A stretch of DNA of 64,000 nucleotides from Saccharophagus degradans 2-40 (GCF_000013665.1 NC_007912.1:62001-126000); one strand, 5' to 3'. Positions 29,678 to 39,734 are shown, counted from the stretch's first letter. Notes: generated from the sequence alone by a model not told the origin. A program made the numbers and translations.

Positions 29678-30004
29678 GTTACTTGACGTTACATAAGGTA
29701 ACAAAAACCTCTTTTTCGGTCAACCACTAACAATAGTGAGCGGTAGAGTCAACAAATATGAAATATAGCGATTTTTAGTGTAATTTATTCATATATGCAT
29801 TTTCATGAACACATATATGGTTTCGAAATTAGTGTTACCCTTCTACACAGATCTCAAAAGAATATAAAATATAAAATTATATTCATTATTGATCTAAAAA
29901 ATGGGGTGTGAGTGTGACCTAGTCGGGGTTGTTACCGTGAGGTAACACCGGAACGGGGTAACAGTTTTTGGCGCGTAATATTTGGGGTGACGATTGGTGG
30001 TTAC
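29678..30004. promoter_or_regulatory. Cluster of GTTAC/GTAAC elements upstream of polA and the small exported gene
   Basis: In the 536-base divergent gap (29609-30144), GTTAC or GTAAC occurs at 29678, 29688, 29698, 29834, 29931, 29942, 29958 and 30000. Two pairs form inverted repeats: GTTAC-ATAAG-GTAAC (29688-29702) and GTTACC-GTGA-GGTAAC (29931-29946). This is far more than random expectation (under one per strand pair in this length). They look like binding sites for an unknown regulator. Confidence 0.5.
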
Positions 30005-30144
30005 TGTGTTGCATATTTTCGCTGCGTATTTTCTCGCCAGTCTTTGTTAAGGCTTTCGCGGTGTAATCACGCCAAACTGGTACCACTAAAGCGGCTCCTT
30101 TATAGTACGCGCTCTAATTCATAACACTTGGCTTTACCCTTCCT

Positions 30145-32925
30145 ATGAGTAATTCGTCGCTACCGCTACTTCTTGTTGATGGCTCTTCGTATTTATATCG
30201 AGCTTTCCATGCAATGCCGCCACTTACCACCTCCAGTGGGCAGCCCACGGGCGCGGTGCGCGGAGTAGTTAATATGTTGCGCAAGCTCGCCAAGGATTAC
30301 CCCGAAAGCCCAATAGCAGTAATTTTTGACGCCAAGGGCAAAACCTTCCGCGATGATATTTATAGCGATTACAAAGCCAATCGCCCGCCAATGCCCGATG
30401 ATTTGCGCGCACAAATTGAGCCGTTACACACCATTATTCGCGCAATGGGCTTGCCGCTTATTATTCAAGATGGGGTAGAAGCCGACGATGTAATTGGTAC
30501 TTACGCCCAACAGGCCACCGAAAAAGGCATACCGGTTGTGGTATCTACTGGCGATAAGGACATGGCGCAGTTAGTCAGTGAGCACGTAACACTTGTGAAC
30601 ACCATGACCGAAACCGTCATGGATATTGCCGGTGTTAACGAAAAATTTGGTATTCCGCCTTCGCTAATTATCGATTTCTTGGCGTTAATGGGCGATAAGG
30701 TCGACAATATTCCTGGCGTGCCCGGCGTAGGTGAGAAAACAGCCTTAGCGCTACTGCAAAACTTAGGCAGTGTAGAAGATATTTACGCCAATTTAGACAA
30801 GGTACCCACCTTAGAGGTGCGCGGTGCAAAATCGTTGGCGAAAAAGCTCGAAGATAATCGCGACAAAGCGTTTTTATCGTACGAGCTGGCAACCATCAAA
30901 CTAGATGTAGAGCTAGAGCACAGCCTTGAAGAGTTAATTCCCGTCGACCCAGACAACGATGCGTTGCTGGCCTTGTTTACCGAACTGGAATTTAAAGGTT
31001 GGGTTACCGAGCTCTCGAAAGGGGGCGGCACTAAAGCCAAAAAAGCTAGCCCCAACGCTAAGCAGGCAGCAGAAGAGGCGCCAGCCGCCGCGCCCGAAGA
31101 AGCCGTAGAAATTAACCGCGATAACTACGAAACCATCTTAACCGAAGCCAGCTTAGAGGCGTGGGTAGACCGCCTAAGCAAAGCAGAGCTGTTCGCGTTT
31201 GATACCGAAACTACCAGCCTTAACTATATGGAAGCTAAAGTGGTGGGTGTTTCGTTTGCTGTGGCCCCGGGAGAGGCCGCCTATGTGCCGTTTGGACACG
31301 ATTACTTGGGCGCGCCAGAGCAGCTAAGTGAAGAGCAAGTGCTGGGTAAGCTAAAGCCGTTACTTGAAGACGAAAATGTTAAGAAAGTCGGCCAAAATCT
31401 TAAATATGACGCAAGTGTGTTGGCAAATCACGGTATTGCCCTGCAGGGTATAGCGTTCGATACCATGCTGGAATCTTACGTGGTGAACTCCACCGCCAAC
31501 CGTCACGATATGGATACCCTTGCGCTGGCGCATTTAGGTCACACCAATATTTCATTTGAAGAAATTGCCGGTAAGGGCGCTAAGCAACTTACTTTTAACC
31601 AAATTCAACTCGACCAAGCCGCACCTTACGCCGCCGAAGATGCCGACATAACTCTGCGTTTGCACCAAGCGCTATGGCCACAAGTGGAGGCCGTAGAAGG
31701 AATAAAGTCTTTGTTCGAAAATGTCGAGCTGCCGTTGGTGCCGGTGTTATCTAAGGTAGAGCGCACAGGCGCATTAATTGATGCCACTATTCTCGGCCAG
31801 CAAAGTGCCGAGCTGGCCGCCGACTTAGAGCGCATTCAACGCGAGGCGTGGGAATTGGCCGGTGAAGAGTTTAATTTAGCCTCGCCCAAACAATTGGGTG
31901 TAATTTTGTTCGAAAAGCTGGGCATCCCCGTTATTAAAAAGACGAAAACCGGCGCCCCCTCAACCGCAGAAGAAGTGCTGCAAGAGCTGGCTTTAGATTA
32001 CCCCTTGCCCGCACTGTTACTGGAGCAGCGCGGCTTGGCGAAGTTGAAATCTACTTATACCGACAAGCTGCCAACCATGATTAACCCCCATACTGGGCGG
32101 GTGCATACATCCTATAACCAAGCAGTAACGGCGACTGGGCGGTTAAGTTCTACCGACCCCAATTTGCAGAATATTCCTATTAAAACCGAAGCTGGGCGGC
32201 GTGTGCGCAAGGCGTTTATCGCCCCCGAGGGTTACCGCATAGTCGCGGCTGACTACTCGCAAATTGAATTGCGCATTATGGCGCACCTATCGGGCGACGA
32301 AGGATTAACCAACGCGTTTAACCAAGGGTTGGATGTGCACAGTGCCACTGCCGCCGAAGTATTTGGCACCAGTGTAGAGAGCGTTACCCCAGAGCAGCGC
32401 CGCAGCGCCAAAGCCATTAACTTTGGGCTTATATACGGCATGTCGGCGTTTGGCTTGGCGCGCCAGCTGCACATTGGTCGCAATGATGCCCAGCGCTACA
32501 TAGATACCTATTTCGATCGCTACCCTGGTGTTGCACGCTATATGGAAGATATTCGTGTATTCGCGAAGGAGCATGGCTACGTAGAAACGTTAATGGGCCG
32601 CAGGTTGTATTTGCCAGAAATTAACGCCAGTAACGGTATGCGCAGGCAGGCGGCAGAGCGCACCGCAATCAACGCGCCCATGCAAGGGTCTGCGGCAGAT
32701 ATCATCAAAAAAGCGATGATTGACGTCGATAAGTGGCTATCTACCCTAAAAGTAGACGCGAAAATGATAATGCAGGTACACGATGAATTGGTGCTAGAGG
32801 TTGCCGAAGACCAAATAGAGCCAGTAACCGCCACCCTGTGCGATATTATGTCGGCAGCGCTTAAGTTAGATGTACCGCTATTGGTTGAAGCCGGTGTGGG
32901 GATGAACTGGGATGAGGCGCACTAG
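30145..32925 (+). CDS. polA: DNA polymerase I
   Basis: 926 aa, standard length. Residues 1-~290: 5'-3' flap nuclease ([48 protein letters not shown]). Residues ~330-520: 3'-5' proofreading exonuclease with intact FDTETTSL and the YAAEDAD motif. Residues ~540-926: family A polymerase with motif A DYSQIELR, motif [15 protein letters not shown] and motif [10 protein letters not shown]. It fills gaps in repair and processes Okazaki fragments. Followed by a strong terminator, and then by the Spot 42-type locus and engB as in other Gammaproteobacteria. Confidence 0.98.
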   Translation: MSNSSLPLLLVDGSSYLYRAFHAMPPLTTSSGQPTGAVRGVVNMLRKLAKDYPESPIAVIFDAKGKTFRDDIYSDYKANRPPMPDDLRAQIEPLHTIIRAMGLPLIIQDGVEADDVIGTYAQQATEKGIPVVVSTGDKDMAQLVSEHVTLVNTMTETVMDIAGVNEKFGIPPSLIIDFLALMGDKVDNIPGVPGVGEKTALALLQNLGSVEDIYANLDKVPTLEVRGAKSLAKKLEDNRDKAFLSYELATIKLDVELEHSLEELIPVDPDNDALLALFTELEFKGWVTELSKGGGTKAKKASPNAKQAAEEAPAAAPEEAVEINRDNYETILTEASLEAWVDRLSKAELFAFDTETTSLNYMEAKVVGVSFAVAPGEAAYVPFGHDYLGAPEQLSEEQVLGKLKPLLEDENVKKVGQNLKYDASVLANHGIALQGIAFDTMLESYVVNSTANRHDMDTLALAHLGHTNISFEEIAGKGAKQLTFNQIQLDQAAPYAAEDADITLRLHQALWPQVEAVEGIKSLFENVELPLVPVLSKVERTGALIDATILGQQSAELAADLERIQREAWELAGEEFNLASPKQLGVILFEKLGIPVIKKTKTGAPSTAEEVLQELALDYPLPALLLEQRGLAKLKSTYTDKLPTMINPHTGRVHTSYNQAVTATGRLSSTDPNLQNIPIKTEAGRRVRKAFIAPEGYRIVAADYSQIELRIMAHLSGDEGLTNAFNQGLDVHSATAAEVFGTSVESVTPEQRRSAKAINFGLIYGMSAFGLARQLHIGRNDAQRYIDTYFDRYPGVARYMEDIRVFAKEHGYVETLMGRRLYLPEINASNGMRRQAAERTAINAPMQGSAADIIKKAMIDVDKWLSTLKVDAKMIMQVHDELVLEVAEDQIEPVTATLCDIMSAALKLDVPLLVEAGVGMNWDEAH

Positions 32926-32951
32926 CTTGTTCTGCTAGTGTAATTTGACGT

Positions 32952-32989
32952 AAAAAGGCGGGCTGCACCAAGTGCTAACCCGCCTTTTT
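32952..32989. terminator. Bidirectional terminator between polA and the PEP-CTERM gene
   Basis: AAAAAGGCGGG pairs with CCCGCCTTTTT, with an inner GCAC-caa-GTGC helix. A5 and T5 flanks allow termination on both strands. Confidence 0.92.
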
Positions 32990-33013
32990 ATATGGCTAAA
33001 CCAAAAAAGACTA

Positions 33014-33568
33014 TTACGCTTTGTTCAGTTTACGACGTGAAGCGACTACACCGAGTAACCCCAAGCCCAATAGGCCAAGTGTGCCAGGCTCTGGAACGCT
33101 CACTTCTGCAATAGACCATGCATTGCTATTGATTGGACCGTCAGATGCTGAGTTAGAAGTGTTGTACACAACAGCATTGTTATAGCCATTGTCGTTAATC
33201 ATATAAAAGTAGGCAGAGAAATTATAATCTGTTGGATAGTCGGAATTAATAAACAAGAAATTGTTTAGGCTGGCGTCAAAAGAAACTATGCCATCTATGC
33301 GGTTGTCCCACCAGTCACCATTTACACCTGTTCCGCTTGGCACAAATGCAACATCCCAAAGTTGCGTGCTTAGCTCTACGCCATTAAATTGAACCGATAC
33401 ATTATCTACATTCTCAATGTATAAGCCATTGGCATCGCCTGTTAATGAGCCCGTTACAGAAGACCCGTCTTGAAAAAGATACGAGAACTCAAACAATCCT
33501 GCATTAGCTGTGATTGAAAGACCTAGTAGAGCTGAAGCGGCGACAGTTTTAGTGAATTTGTTAAGCAT
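33014..33568 (-). CDS. PEP-CTERM sorting domain protein
   Basis: 184 aa exported protein: signal peptide (to ANAG) and a C-terminal sorting signal made of VPEPGTLGLLGLGLLGVVAS (PEP motif, hydrophobic span) and a basic RRK tail. Such proteins are processed by an exosortase, absent from this window, and are often linked to exopolysaccharide or the cell surface. The mature part (SYLFQDGSSVTGSLTGD) resembles many PEP-CTERM proteins with no known activity. Confidence 0.9.
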   Translation of the reverse strand: MLNKFTKTVAASALLGLSITANAGLFEFSYLFQDGSSVTGSLTGDANGLYIENVDNVSVQFNGVELSTQLWDVAFVPSGTGVNGDWWDNRIDGIVSFDASLNNFLFINSDYPTDYNFSAYFYMINDNGYNNAVVYNTSNSASDGPINSNAWSIAEVSVPEPGTLGLLGLGLLGVVASRRKLNKA

Positions 33569-33871
33569 TACTCAGTTTTCCTTTTGGTTTTTTATTAAAC
33601 AACTGTGACGTAGTTAGCATTTTTGGTGCCAGATTCATTAATTCTAATTAAATCAATGAGTTAGGTTTACGTATGCGCTACTTTAATGCTTTGGTGTAAG
33701 ATCTTTCGTCAGTGATTCAGAGTAAAGTATGGATTATGTACGCATTATCTGAGCGTTTTACGATGGTTCGGTGTGAGTTATGAGGTTTTGTATGCCAGAT
33801 TTACATTTCTTTACTTTTACTTCGAAAAAAACACATTTTATTTGAACTTACCCTGTTGGCCACAGTCTCAG

Positions 33872-33986
33872 TATACGAGCGAGTTATTCATAGGTTTTCC
33901 TCCTAATATTAATTGCTGACAGAGTATGCTTCCCCAAGCAATAGCAATCTCCCCGGATGCGTCCCCATCGCACCGGGGTTTTTTTT
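33872..33986 (+). ncRNA. Candidate small RNA 1 at the Spot 42/ErsA locus
   Basis: A strong plus-strand terminator (CCCCGG-a-TGCG-tccccat-CGCA-CCGGGG then eight T, 33951-33986) has no upstream plus-strand gene: polA ends a kilobase earlier at its own terminator and the intervening gene is on the other strand. Just before it, TGCTT-CCCC-AAGCA (33927-33940) makes a hairpin with a CCCC loop. The same UCCCC sequence appears in the terminator loop. The 5' end is uncertain; a weak TATACG -10-like element lies at 33872. In Gammaproteobacteria this polA-engB interval encodes Spot 42 or, in Pseudomonas, ErsA. Confidence 0.6.
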
Positions 33987-34044
33987 GTCTGCAATTTGGG
34001 TAAACAGGCACAACCAACGCGCCGTGCGACAGCGAATGTGACCC

Positions 34045-34177
34045 AACAAGCAAAAAGTTAAAAAGGCAGGATAGATTCAGATAGTGGGGTGTCCAACATA
34101 TTGCCCTACCTAGGTTTCTATCTAGAAGCCTAGGCATTGACCCCGATGGTGTACCCCAAGGCCATCGGGGCTTTTTT
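34045..34177 (+). ncRNA. Candidate small RNA 2 before engB
   Basis: A second plus-strand terminator, CCCCGATGG-N12-CCATCGGGG followed by C and six T (34141-34177), is preceded by another hairpin at 34109-34134: CCTAGG-T-TTCTA pairs with TAGAA-G-CCTAGG around a two-base loop. The minus-strand copy has no T-run, so it is not an engB terminator. The 5' end is unknown and the start coordinate is approximate. It could be a second small RNA or the 3' end of a longer transcript reading through from the first. Confidence 0.5.
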
Positions 34178-34188
34178 GGTTTTTTGTT

Positions 34189-34830
34189 TTATTCCTGCGC
34201 CGCTTCTGGCTCATCGTGCTGCGGCAACAGCCAGCCGTTTAATACGTCTTCTAACTGATTTATGCCCTGCTTCTTAAGTGCAGAGAACATTTGTGCGCTT
34301 ACCAAATCGTCTACCTGTGCATCGCGCATATGTTTTTGTACCGCAAGTAGGGTGCTTTTAGCGGCCCCAGGCTTTAGCTTATCGGCTTTGGTAAGCAATA
34401 GGTGTACGGGCATTTCACCTTCAACTGCCCAGTTGATCATCATTGTGTCAAAGTCCTGCAGAGGGTGGCGAATATCCATCACTATTACCAAGCCGCGCAG
34501 TGCATCGCGCTGCTGCAAATACTCCGAAAGGTCGGCCTGCCATTTTTTCTTCACAGCCATTGGCACTTTGGCGTAGCCGTAGCCGGGTAAGTCTACAATG
34601 CGTTGATCGGGCGCCGCAGGGAAGTTAAAAAAGTTAATTAACTGGGTGCGACCGGGGGTTTTACTGGTGCGGGCGAGTTTACCGTTGCCGGTAAGGGTGT
34701 TTATGGCGCTGGATTTACCCGCATTGGAGCGTCCTGCAAAGGCCACTTCTGTACCTTCTTCGGTAGGGCATTGGCGAATACTGGGGGCGCTGATTAAAAA
34801 TTGGGCAGTGCGAAAGTGGATTTTGGCCAT
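34189..34830 (-). CDS. engB: Ribosome biogenesis GTPase EngB/YsxC
   Basis: 213 aa from the ATG at 34830 ([12 protein letters not shown]), matching the family length; a longer frame upstream adds an unlikely leader. GTPase motifs: G1 [11 protein letters not shown]3 DLPGYGYA, G4 LTKADK. It assists late assembly of the 50S subunit. Order polA - sRNA - engB - cytochrome c4 - dsbA is the conserved gammaproteobacterial arrangement. Confidence 0.96.
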   Translation of the reverse strand: MAKIHFRTAQFLISAPSIRQCPTEEGTEVAFAGRSNAGKSSAINTLTGNGKLARTSKTPGRTQLINFFNFPAAPDQRIVDLPGYGYAKVPMAVKKKWQADLSEYLQQRDALRGLVIVMDIRHPLQDFDTMMINWAVEGEMPVHLLLTKADKLKPGAAKSTLLAVQKHMRDAQVDDLVSAQMFSALKKQGINQLEDVLNGWLLPQHDEPEAAQE

Positions 34831-35132
34831 TGTGGGTAAACTTTGCCTATTAATGATGTGATAGCCGGAGCTTGTGTATATAATTGCCCACTCGCAAGGG
34901 GTGCTTGGCACTTAAATATCGATATTTAATTACCAAAAGTGGTAAAAACTCGATAAAAATACACCAAGCATTAGGTGGTGCTCGCGCGGTTGGGCGGGTC
35001 TCCGGCAGAGAGCTGGCTATTATACAGGTTTCCGACCACAACCCGCAGATGAAACGTTAATGTGGTGCTTTAGCTATACTAGCTTGCGCACAGCAACTAA
35101 AAATCATAATGACGTAAAAAACGGAAGAGCAA

Positions 35133-35816
35133 ATGAACAATCTGTTTAAAGACACTTTAAAAGTCGCATTTGTCGTGTTGGGCCTTGGCGGTCTAGCCCA
35201 AGGCGCAATGGCCGAAGGCAATGCAGCTGAAGGCGAAAAGTTAGCTGCTAGCTGTTCCGCGTGTCACGGCAGCGACGGCAATAGTCCTTCGCCAATGTTT
35301 CCTAAGCTTGCCGGTTTGGGCGAAAAATATTTAGTGGATCAGCTTAAAGCTATTCGCAACGCAAACGGCGCCAACCCAAAAGCCGCGAGCCGCAGCATTC
35401 CTGAAATGACAGGCCTGTTAGATAAAATGTCTGATCAAGACTTAGCTAATTTGGCGGCATTCTTCGATAGCAAGCCTATGCAGTTAAGCGGTGCTAAAAA
35501 AGCAGAAGTACAGTTAAACTCTGGTCAAAAAGTAGACGCGCTTAAATTAGGCGAGCAGATCTACCGCGCCGGCAACCTAGAAACCGCAGTACCTGCATGT
35601 AGCGGTTGTCACTCGCCAACCGGTAAAGGCAACGAGCCTGCTGGCTTCCCGCGTTTAGGTGGCCAACACGCAGACTATATTGCTAAGCAATTGCGCGACT
35701 TCCGCGCGGGTAACCGCACTACCGATGGCGACGCACAAATTATGCGCGGCGTAGCTAAGCACTTAAGCGATGCCGAACTAGAAGCCGTAGCCAATTATAT
35801 TTCTGGCTTACACTAG
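35133..35816 (+). CDS. Dihaem cytochrome c4
   Basis: 227 aa periplasmic cytochrome with signal peptide (to GAMA|EG) and two homologous class I c domains. Haem sites are CSACH (Cys41, Cys44, His45) and CSGCH (Cys156, Cys159, His160); the axial methionines are probably in SIPEMTGLLD and AQIMRGVA. It passes electrons to terminal oxidases. Divergent from engB. Confidence 0.95.
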   Translation: MNNLFKDTLKVAFVVLGLGGLAQGAMAEGNAAEGEKLAASCSACHGSDGNSPSPMFPKLAGLGEKYLVDQLKAIRNANGANPKAASRSIPEMTGLLDKMSDQDLANLAAFFDSKPMQLSGAKKAEVQLNSGQKVDALKLGEQIYRAGNLETAVPACSGCHSPTGKGNEPAGFPRLGGQHADYIAKQLRDFRAGNRTTDGDAQIMRGVAKHLSDAELEAVANYISGLH

Positions 35817-35838
35817 GCTCGTGCTAGTTTAGTTGAAT

Positions 35839-35868
35839 AAAAAACACCCGCTAACTGCGGGTGTTTTT
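35839..35868 (+). terminator. Terminator after cytochrome c4
   Basis: AAAACACCCGC-taact-GCGGGTGTTTT, ending in T5. Confidence 0.92.
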
Positions 35869-36053
35869 GTATCTGCCTTCGCAAATTGTGAGGCAAGGGT
35901 GGAAGCGGGGTAGCTGACAGGGTAGAGAAGGCAGCTTTTCATCCGTAAAATGCGCCGTTAAGCAGATTGCGATGCAACTCTGGTGTATTCTTCACCTCTA
36001 ATCACATTCCCTTAAAACATAAAACGAGTTAACTAAAACTTTAGGAGAGAATC

Positions 36054-36935
36054 ATGCAACGTCTTGCCCTTATATTGGGATTAACGTTGGCACTTGCCGC
36101 TTGTGGTGAGAGTGCTAAAACCAGTGATGCAGCCAAAGAGCAGGCGCCATCTAAACCAAGTGAAGCGGCGCAGGTTGCTGAACAAACTAGCGAAGCCGCG
36201 CAAACGGCTAAGCAAGAAGTAAAAGCAACGGCTAAAGAAATAAAAGATGATGTTACAGCCGCTGCAGATATGGCTGCCGAAAAAGCACAAGCTGCAGTAG
36301 AAGAAACCAAAGAAGTAGCGAAAGACGTTAAAAAGCAAGTTGAGTCGCAGGCGTTACCCGCTACTATGTTCCAAGAAGGCACGCATTACGAAGTACTCAA
36401 GCAGCCAGTACGCACAATTACCCCAGGTAAAATTGAAGTAACAGAAGTGTTTGCATACAGCTGTGGCCACTGCTTTAACTTCGAGCCTATTGTAAATGCT
36501 TGGAAGAAAACCCTACCCGACTATGTTCAGTTGGTTAAGTCGCCAGCCATATGGAATGCCAGCATGGAGCCCCATGCGCGCATGCACTTCGCAGCCATTG
36601 CGTTAAGCGTACAAGACACAATTAGTGCAGCGGCATTTAATGCTATTCACCGCGAGCGCAAACCATTAAGTTCTCAGGCAGATATTGCCAAGTTGTTTGT
36701 TGCCGCCGGTGTAGATGAAGCCAAATTCAACGAAACCTATAATTCGTTTACCGTAAGTAGCCAAGTGAATCAGGCTAATGCACGCGCTCGTAGCATGATG
36801 ATATCTGCAACCCCAGAAATTGTGGTAGACGGCCGCTTCCGTATTTCTACCCGTTTTAGCGGTGTAGAGTCTCAGTCCGACATGTTAAAAGTTGCTAATT
36901 TCCTTACCAACCAAATTCACCACGGTAAGCTGTAA
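36054..36935 (+). CDS. Lipoprotein-anchored DsbA-like thiol:disulfide oxidoreductase
   Basis: 293 aa. The N-terminus is a lipoprotein signal with lipobox LALAAC (Cys17), then ~75 residues of Ala/Lys/Glu-rich sequence predicted to be one long amphipathic helix (for example AEKAQAAVEETKEVAKDVKK). A DsbA domain follows from ~residue 105 with active site Cys137-Gly-His-Cys140 in AYSCGHCFNFEP. Canonical DsbA is a soluble protein of ~210 aa with CPHC. The position after cytochrome c4 is that of dsbA in related bacteria, so this is probably the main periplasmic oxidase, tethered to a membrane. Strong ribosome-binding site (AGGAGAG). Confidence 0.9.
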   Translation: MQRLALILGLTLALAACGESAKTSDAAKEQAPSKPSEAAQVAEQTSEAAQTAKQEVKATAKEIKDDVTAAADMAAEKAQAAVEETKEVAKDVKKQVESQALPATMFQEGTHYEVLKQPVRTITPGKIEVTEVFAYSCGHCFNFEPIVNAWKKTLPDYVQLVKSPAIWNASMEPHARMHFAAIALSVQDTISAAAFNAIHRERKPLSSQADIAKLFVAAGVDEAKFNETYNSFTVSSQVNQANARARSMMISATPEIVVDGRFRISTRFSGVESQSDMLKVANFLTNQIHHGKL

Positions 36936-36945
36936 TACCTCCTCT

Positions 36946-36982
36946 ATCGCCGATGTGAGTATTCACTTCGGCGATTCTCTTT
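36946..36982 (+). terminator. Terminator after the DsbA-like gene
   Basis: ATCGCCGA-t-GTGA-gtat-TCAC-t-TCGGCGAT is a 12-pair stem with one T:T mismatch, followed by TCTCTTT. Confidence 0.8.
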
Positions 36983-37133
36983 GCTCGGCCCTTTCTTAGC
37001 CTCTTCTGTTTGGCGCGCATCCTCCCCAGCTGTAATTTCTGCTCTATACTCATAACAACTCTTTTTACTTTTCCACCCGCCTGTTCAAAGTAAGGCTTGC
37101 GGTGCAAAAGCTTCTCTTTGTTGGATTACAAGC

Positions 37134-38831
37134 ATGACTGGAATAAGCGGGTACAAAGAAAAATACCTCGCCGCTTTAGACGAGCAGGAAAAGCTCGAGC
37201 GCAAACACGCACTGCAATTAGACTTGTTGCGTAAAACCATTGTGCACTTAAGTGTGGCTGCTAAGGGGCAGGAGTCCAAATTAGACGCATCCCTTATTGC
37301 GCTGCAAAACAAAATGCGCGGCGGCAGTGGTGCAGATGTGTTTGAGCAGATGGAGCGAGTGCAGCGGGCAGTGGGTGAGTTTGATCGCGAGCGCGAGCAA
37401 GAGTTACAGCGGGTGCTAGATTGGTTTAAGTCGGCTGTGGATAACTTAATGGAATTAAGTGTGCCCGCCGATTTGCGCAGCCAGTTGTCGCTGTACAAAA
37501 AGGGCCTAAAATCGCAGTTAACCAGTTATCGTGCATTTGGCGAAGCGGTAAACGAACTAAGTGCATTGCAAAAGCGGGCTCTAGCAGCGGCAGCCAACCC
37601 AAATAAGGGGTTGTGGCAGCGTATTAAGGGTGGCAAAACCCTAGAAGATAACGCGCCAGCCAAGCCCAGCCGCACCTCAGCCGAGCCTGTCGAAGCGCCA
37701 GTCGAACGTGATTTGGGGCCGAAAGAGTCGGTAACAAAGACCCCGCCCATTACGCAAGTCGATGATCCCGCCGCAGAAGATTCCTACCCCAAAGTAGCCC
37801 AGCGCATTAACGCCACACTAAAGGCATTAGTTACCAGTATCGAGCCCAACGATATGGTGCGCAGAAAAGTCGAGATTGTGCGCGACCGTATAGACCGGGG
37901 TATGGATTGGTTTGCGCTGGCCGTAACCCTAGAAGATATTCGCGATATATTAATGGCGCGCTACTTGGCGGCAGATAAAGCGTTTAGCGAATACTTGCTG
38001 AATATAAACCGCGAGCTGGTATCTATAAGCGAGGCGCTGGGTGTAGCAGAAGATGCAGAGCAACAGCGCGGTGGTGCGGCCGAAGCGCTTACGGCGAGCG
38101 TGAGCAAATCTGTTAAGCAGCTGCAGGCGGATGTTGCGAAATCCAATAGCCTGCCAGATCTGCAATCGACGGTTAGCGACCATATTCGTACTATTCAAAA
38201 TGCGCTTTCCACCTTTAAGCAGGCGCAGCCGGCGCCCAGTCAAAGTTTGTCGGCCCAGCTTAAGGCGCTCATGGATAGGGTGAAAACAGTAGAAGAGGAA
38301 TCGGAAAAATCCCGCGCGCAATTGGAAGAGCAGCGCTATAAAGCCACCCACGACCCCCTAACAAGCCTGCCCAATCGCGAAGCCTATAACGAACGCGCCT
38401 TTCACGAGCTGCACAGGTTTAAGCGCTATGGCCACCCTTTAACACTGGCCGTGTGCGATTTAGATCACTTTAAAAAAATTAACGATACCTTTGGCCATCA
38501 AGCGGGGGACAAAGTATTAAAGCTAGTTGCTCAAGTGGTATCTACACGCTTGCGCAATGTAGATTTTGTGGCCCGCTACGGCGGCGAAGAGTTTGTGTTA
38601 GTTATGCCAGAAACTGATGCCGAGCAGGCTAAAACTGTGCTGGATAAAATGCGAGCTGCCATTGCGAAAACGCCATTTCGGTTTAAAGATAGCCCGGTAA
38701 CTATCACTATGTCATTCGGCATAGTACAGTTTCGGGGTGAGGATAGCGTCGAGTCTGCCTTTGCGCGCGCAGACAAAGCCTTATACGAGGCGAAGGCAAA
38801 TGGCCGCAATCAATGTGTTATTGCACCTTAA
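37134..38831 (+). CDS. Diguanylate cyclase (GGDEF domain)
   Basis: 565 aa, cytoplasmic. The N-terminal 400 residues are largely helical with coiled-coil stretches (EQEKLERKHALQLDLL, and again before the catalytic domain) and no membrane segments. The GGDEF domain (~405-565) has an intact GGEEF active loop (483-487) and an RxxD inhibitory site (RNVD, 474-477) five residues earlier, so it should make cyclic di-GMP under product inhibition. The N-terminal region matches a family seen in pseudomonads and relatives, with no assigned signal. Confidence 0.93.
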   Translation: MTGISGYKEKYLAALDEQEKLERKHALQLDLLRKTIVHLSVAAKGQESKLDASLIALQNKMRGGSGADVFEQMERVQRAVGEFDREREQELQRVLDWFKSAVDNLMELSVPADLRSQLSLYKKGLKSQLTSYRAFGEAVNELSALQKRALAAAANPNKGLWQRIKGGKTLEDNAPAKPSRTSAEPVEAPVERDLGPKESVTKTPPITQVDDPAAEDSYPKVAQRINATLKALVTSIEPNDMVRRKVEIVRDRIDRGMDWFALAVTLEDIRDILMARYLAADKAFSEYLLNINRELVSISEALGVAEDAEQQRGGAAEALTASVSKSVKQLQADVAKSNSLPDLQSTVSDHIRTIQNALSTFKQAQPAPSQSLSAQLKALMDRVKTVEEESEKSRAQLEEQRYKATHDPLTSLPNREAYNERAFHELHRFKRYGHPLTLAVCDLDHFKKINDTFGHQAGDKVLKLVAQVVSTRLRNVDFVARYGGEEFVLVMPETDAEQAKTVLDKMRAAIAKTPFRFKDSPVTITMSFGIVQFRGEDSVESAFARADKALYEAKANGRNQCVIAP

Positions 38832-38893
38832 GTGGCGAATACAAAGGTGGAGTTGTCGACCGAGGGGTTGGAACTGCATTATGATGCTGCCCC

Positions 38894-39670
38894 ATGAATC
38901 CTATTCGTATTATTTATACCCCCATTCCTCAAGCAGGCTTTTCTGAGCAGTGGTGTACCGCTGTGGAGGCGATACTCGATCGCCACGAGCTAAGTCGCCT
39001 AGCAAGCTATAAGCACAAAACATTAAAACACCGCTTTTTATTAGGCCGCCTGTTAATTAAAACCGAGGTGAGTCGCCGTTTGCACTGCGAGCCTAAAGAT
39101 GTACGCTTGGCCTACAGCGCCAATGGTAAACCCTATGTTCGCGCTCACCCTGAGCTGGCTATTTCTATTAGTCATTGCGATTCGTGGGTGGCGGTTGCGC
39201 TGGCGAGTGAGAATATGGGTATAGATATTGAGAGCCTAATGCGTTCGGGCGAGCCGTGGAACAATGCCGCGCGCCTGCTTAACACCAGCGTGGCAGTTAC
39301 CCTAAAACAAGTGGGTATATTTGGCACAACGGTGCCCGCCATGTTTGGCGCCATTTGGTGCTGCATGGAAAGCCAAGTAAAAGTAAAAGATTCTTCTGTG
39401 TTCTCTGAACGCAAACTTATGCTGCCCGCACATTTTATTAAGGGCAAAACCTACGCAATAGAGTGCGATAACAATCAACCTTTTAGTGCAGCTGCTTACA
39501 CCATTGGCGATGCGATTTTGGCTGTAGCGCTAAAGGGCAGTTTTAGTGCCGAAGCGTTTGCCAATAGAATAGTGTTAGAAGAAAACTTGGCCTCGGTAGA
39601 TTACGACAATGGCAAGAAAAAACGCGAACACCCTAATCCGTTTTTAATGATGACGGGAACGCAGAGTTAA
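38894..39670 (+). CDS. 4'-phosphopantetheinyl transferase superfamily protein
   Basis: 258 aa of Sfp-type layout. The N-terminal half has RFLLGRLLIKTEVSR and the SANGKPY segment; the magnesium-binding motif is GIDIE near residue 114, and the second acidic site is in IWCCMESQVK, which replaces the usual W-x-x-KEA with MES. The enzyme class transfers phosphopantetheine from CoA to carrier proteins. The divergent second motif leaves activity uncertain. No carrier protein or synthetase gene is nearby. Starts ~60 bases after the diguanylate cyclase gene. Confidence 0.82.
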   Translation: MNPIRIIYTPIPQAGFSEQWCTAVEAILDRHELSRLASYKHKTLKHRFLLGRLLIKTEVSRRLHCEPKDVRLAYSANGKPYVRAHPELAISISHCDSWVAVALASENMGIDIESLMRSGEPWNNAARLLNTSVAVTLKQVGIFGTTVPAMFGAIWCCMESQVKVKDSSVFSERKLMLPAHFIKGKTYAIECDNNQPFSAAAYTIGDAILAVALKGSFSAEAFANRIVLEENLASVDYDNGKKKREHPNPFLMMTGTQS

Positions 39671-39734
39671 TCGACATATGTTAAAAGCTGTAAGTTAAAA
39701 TCTAAAATTTAAAACTTAAAAGCTAAATGGTGAC

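Noticed and set aside
33868-34137. 89-codon minus-strand frame between the PEP-CTERM gene and engB
   Set aside because: Its amino-acid pattern is not protein-like and it overlaps both terminator hairpins of the candidate small RNAs.
39671-39734. Repeated TTAAAA motifs between the phosphopantetheinyl transferase and response-regulator genes
   Set aside because: Short A/T-rich low complexity with no regular period or symmetric arrangement; could be a terminator-poor convergent spacer.
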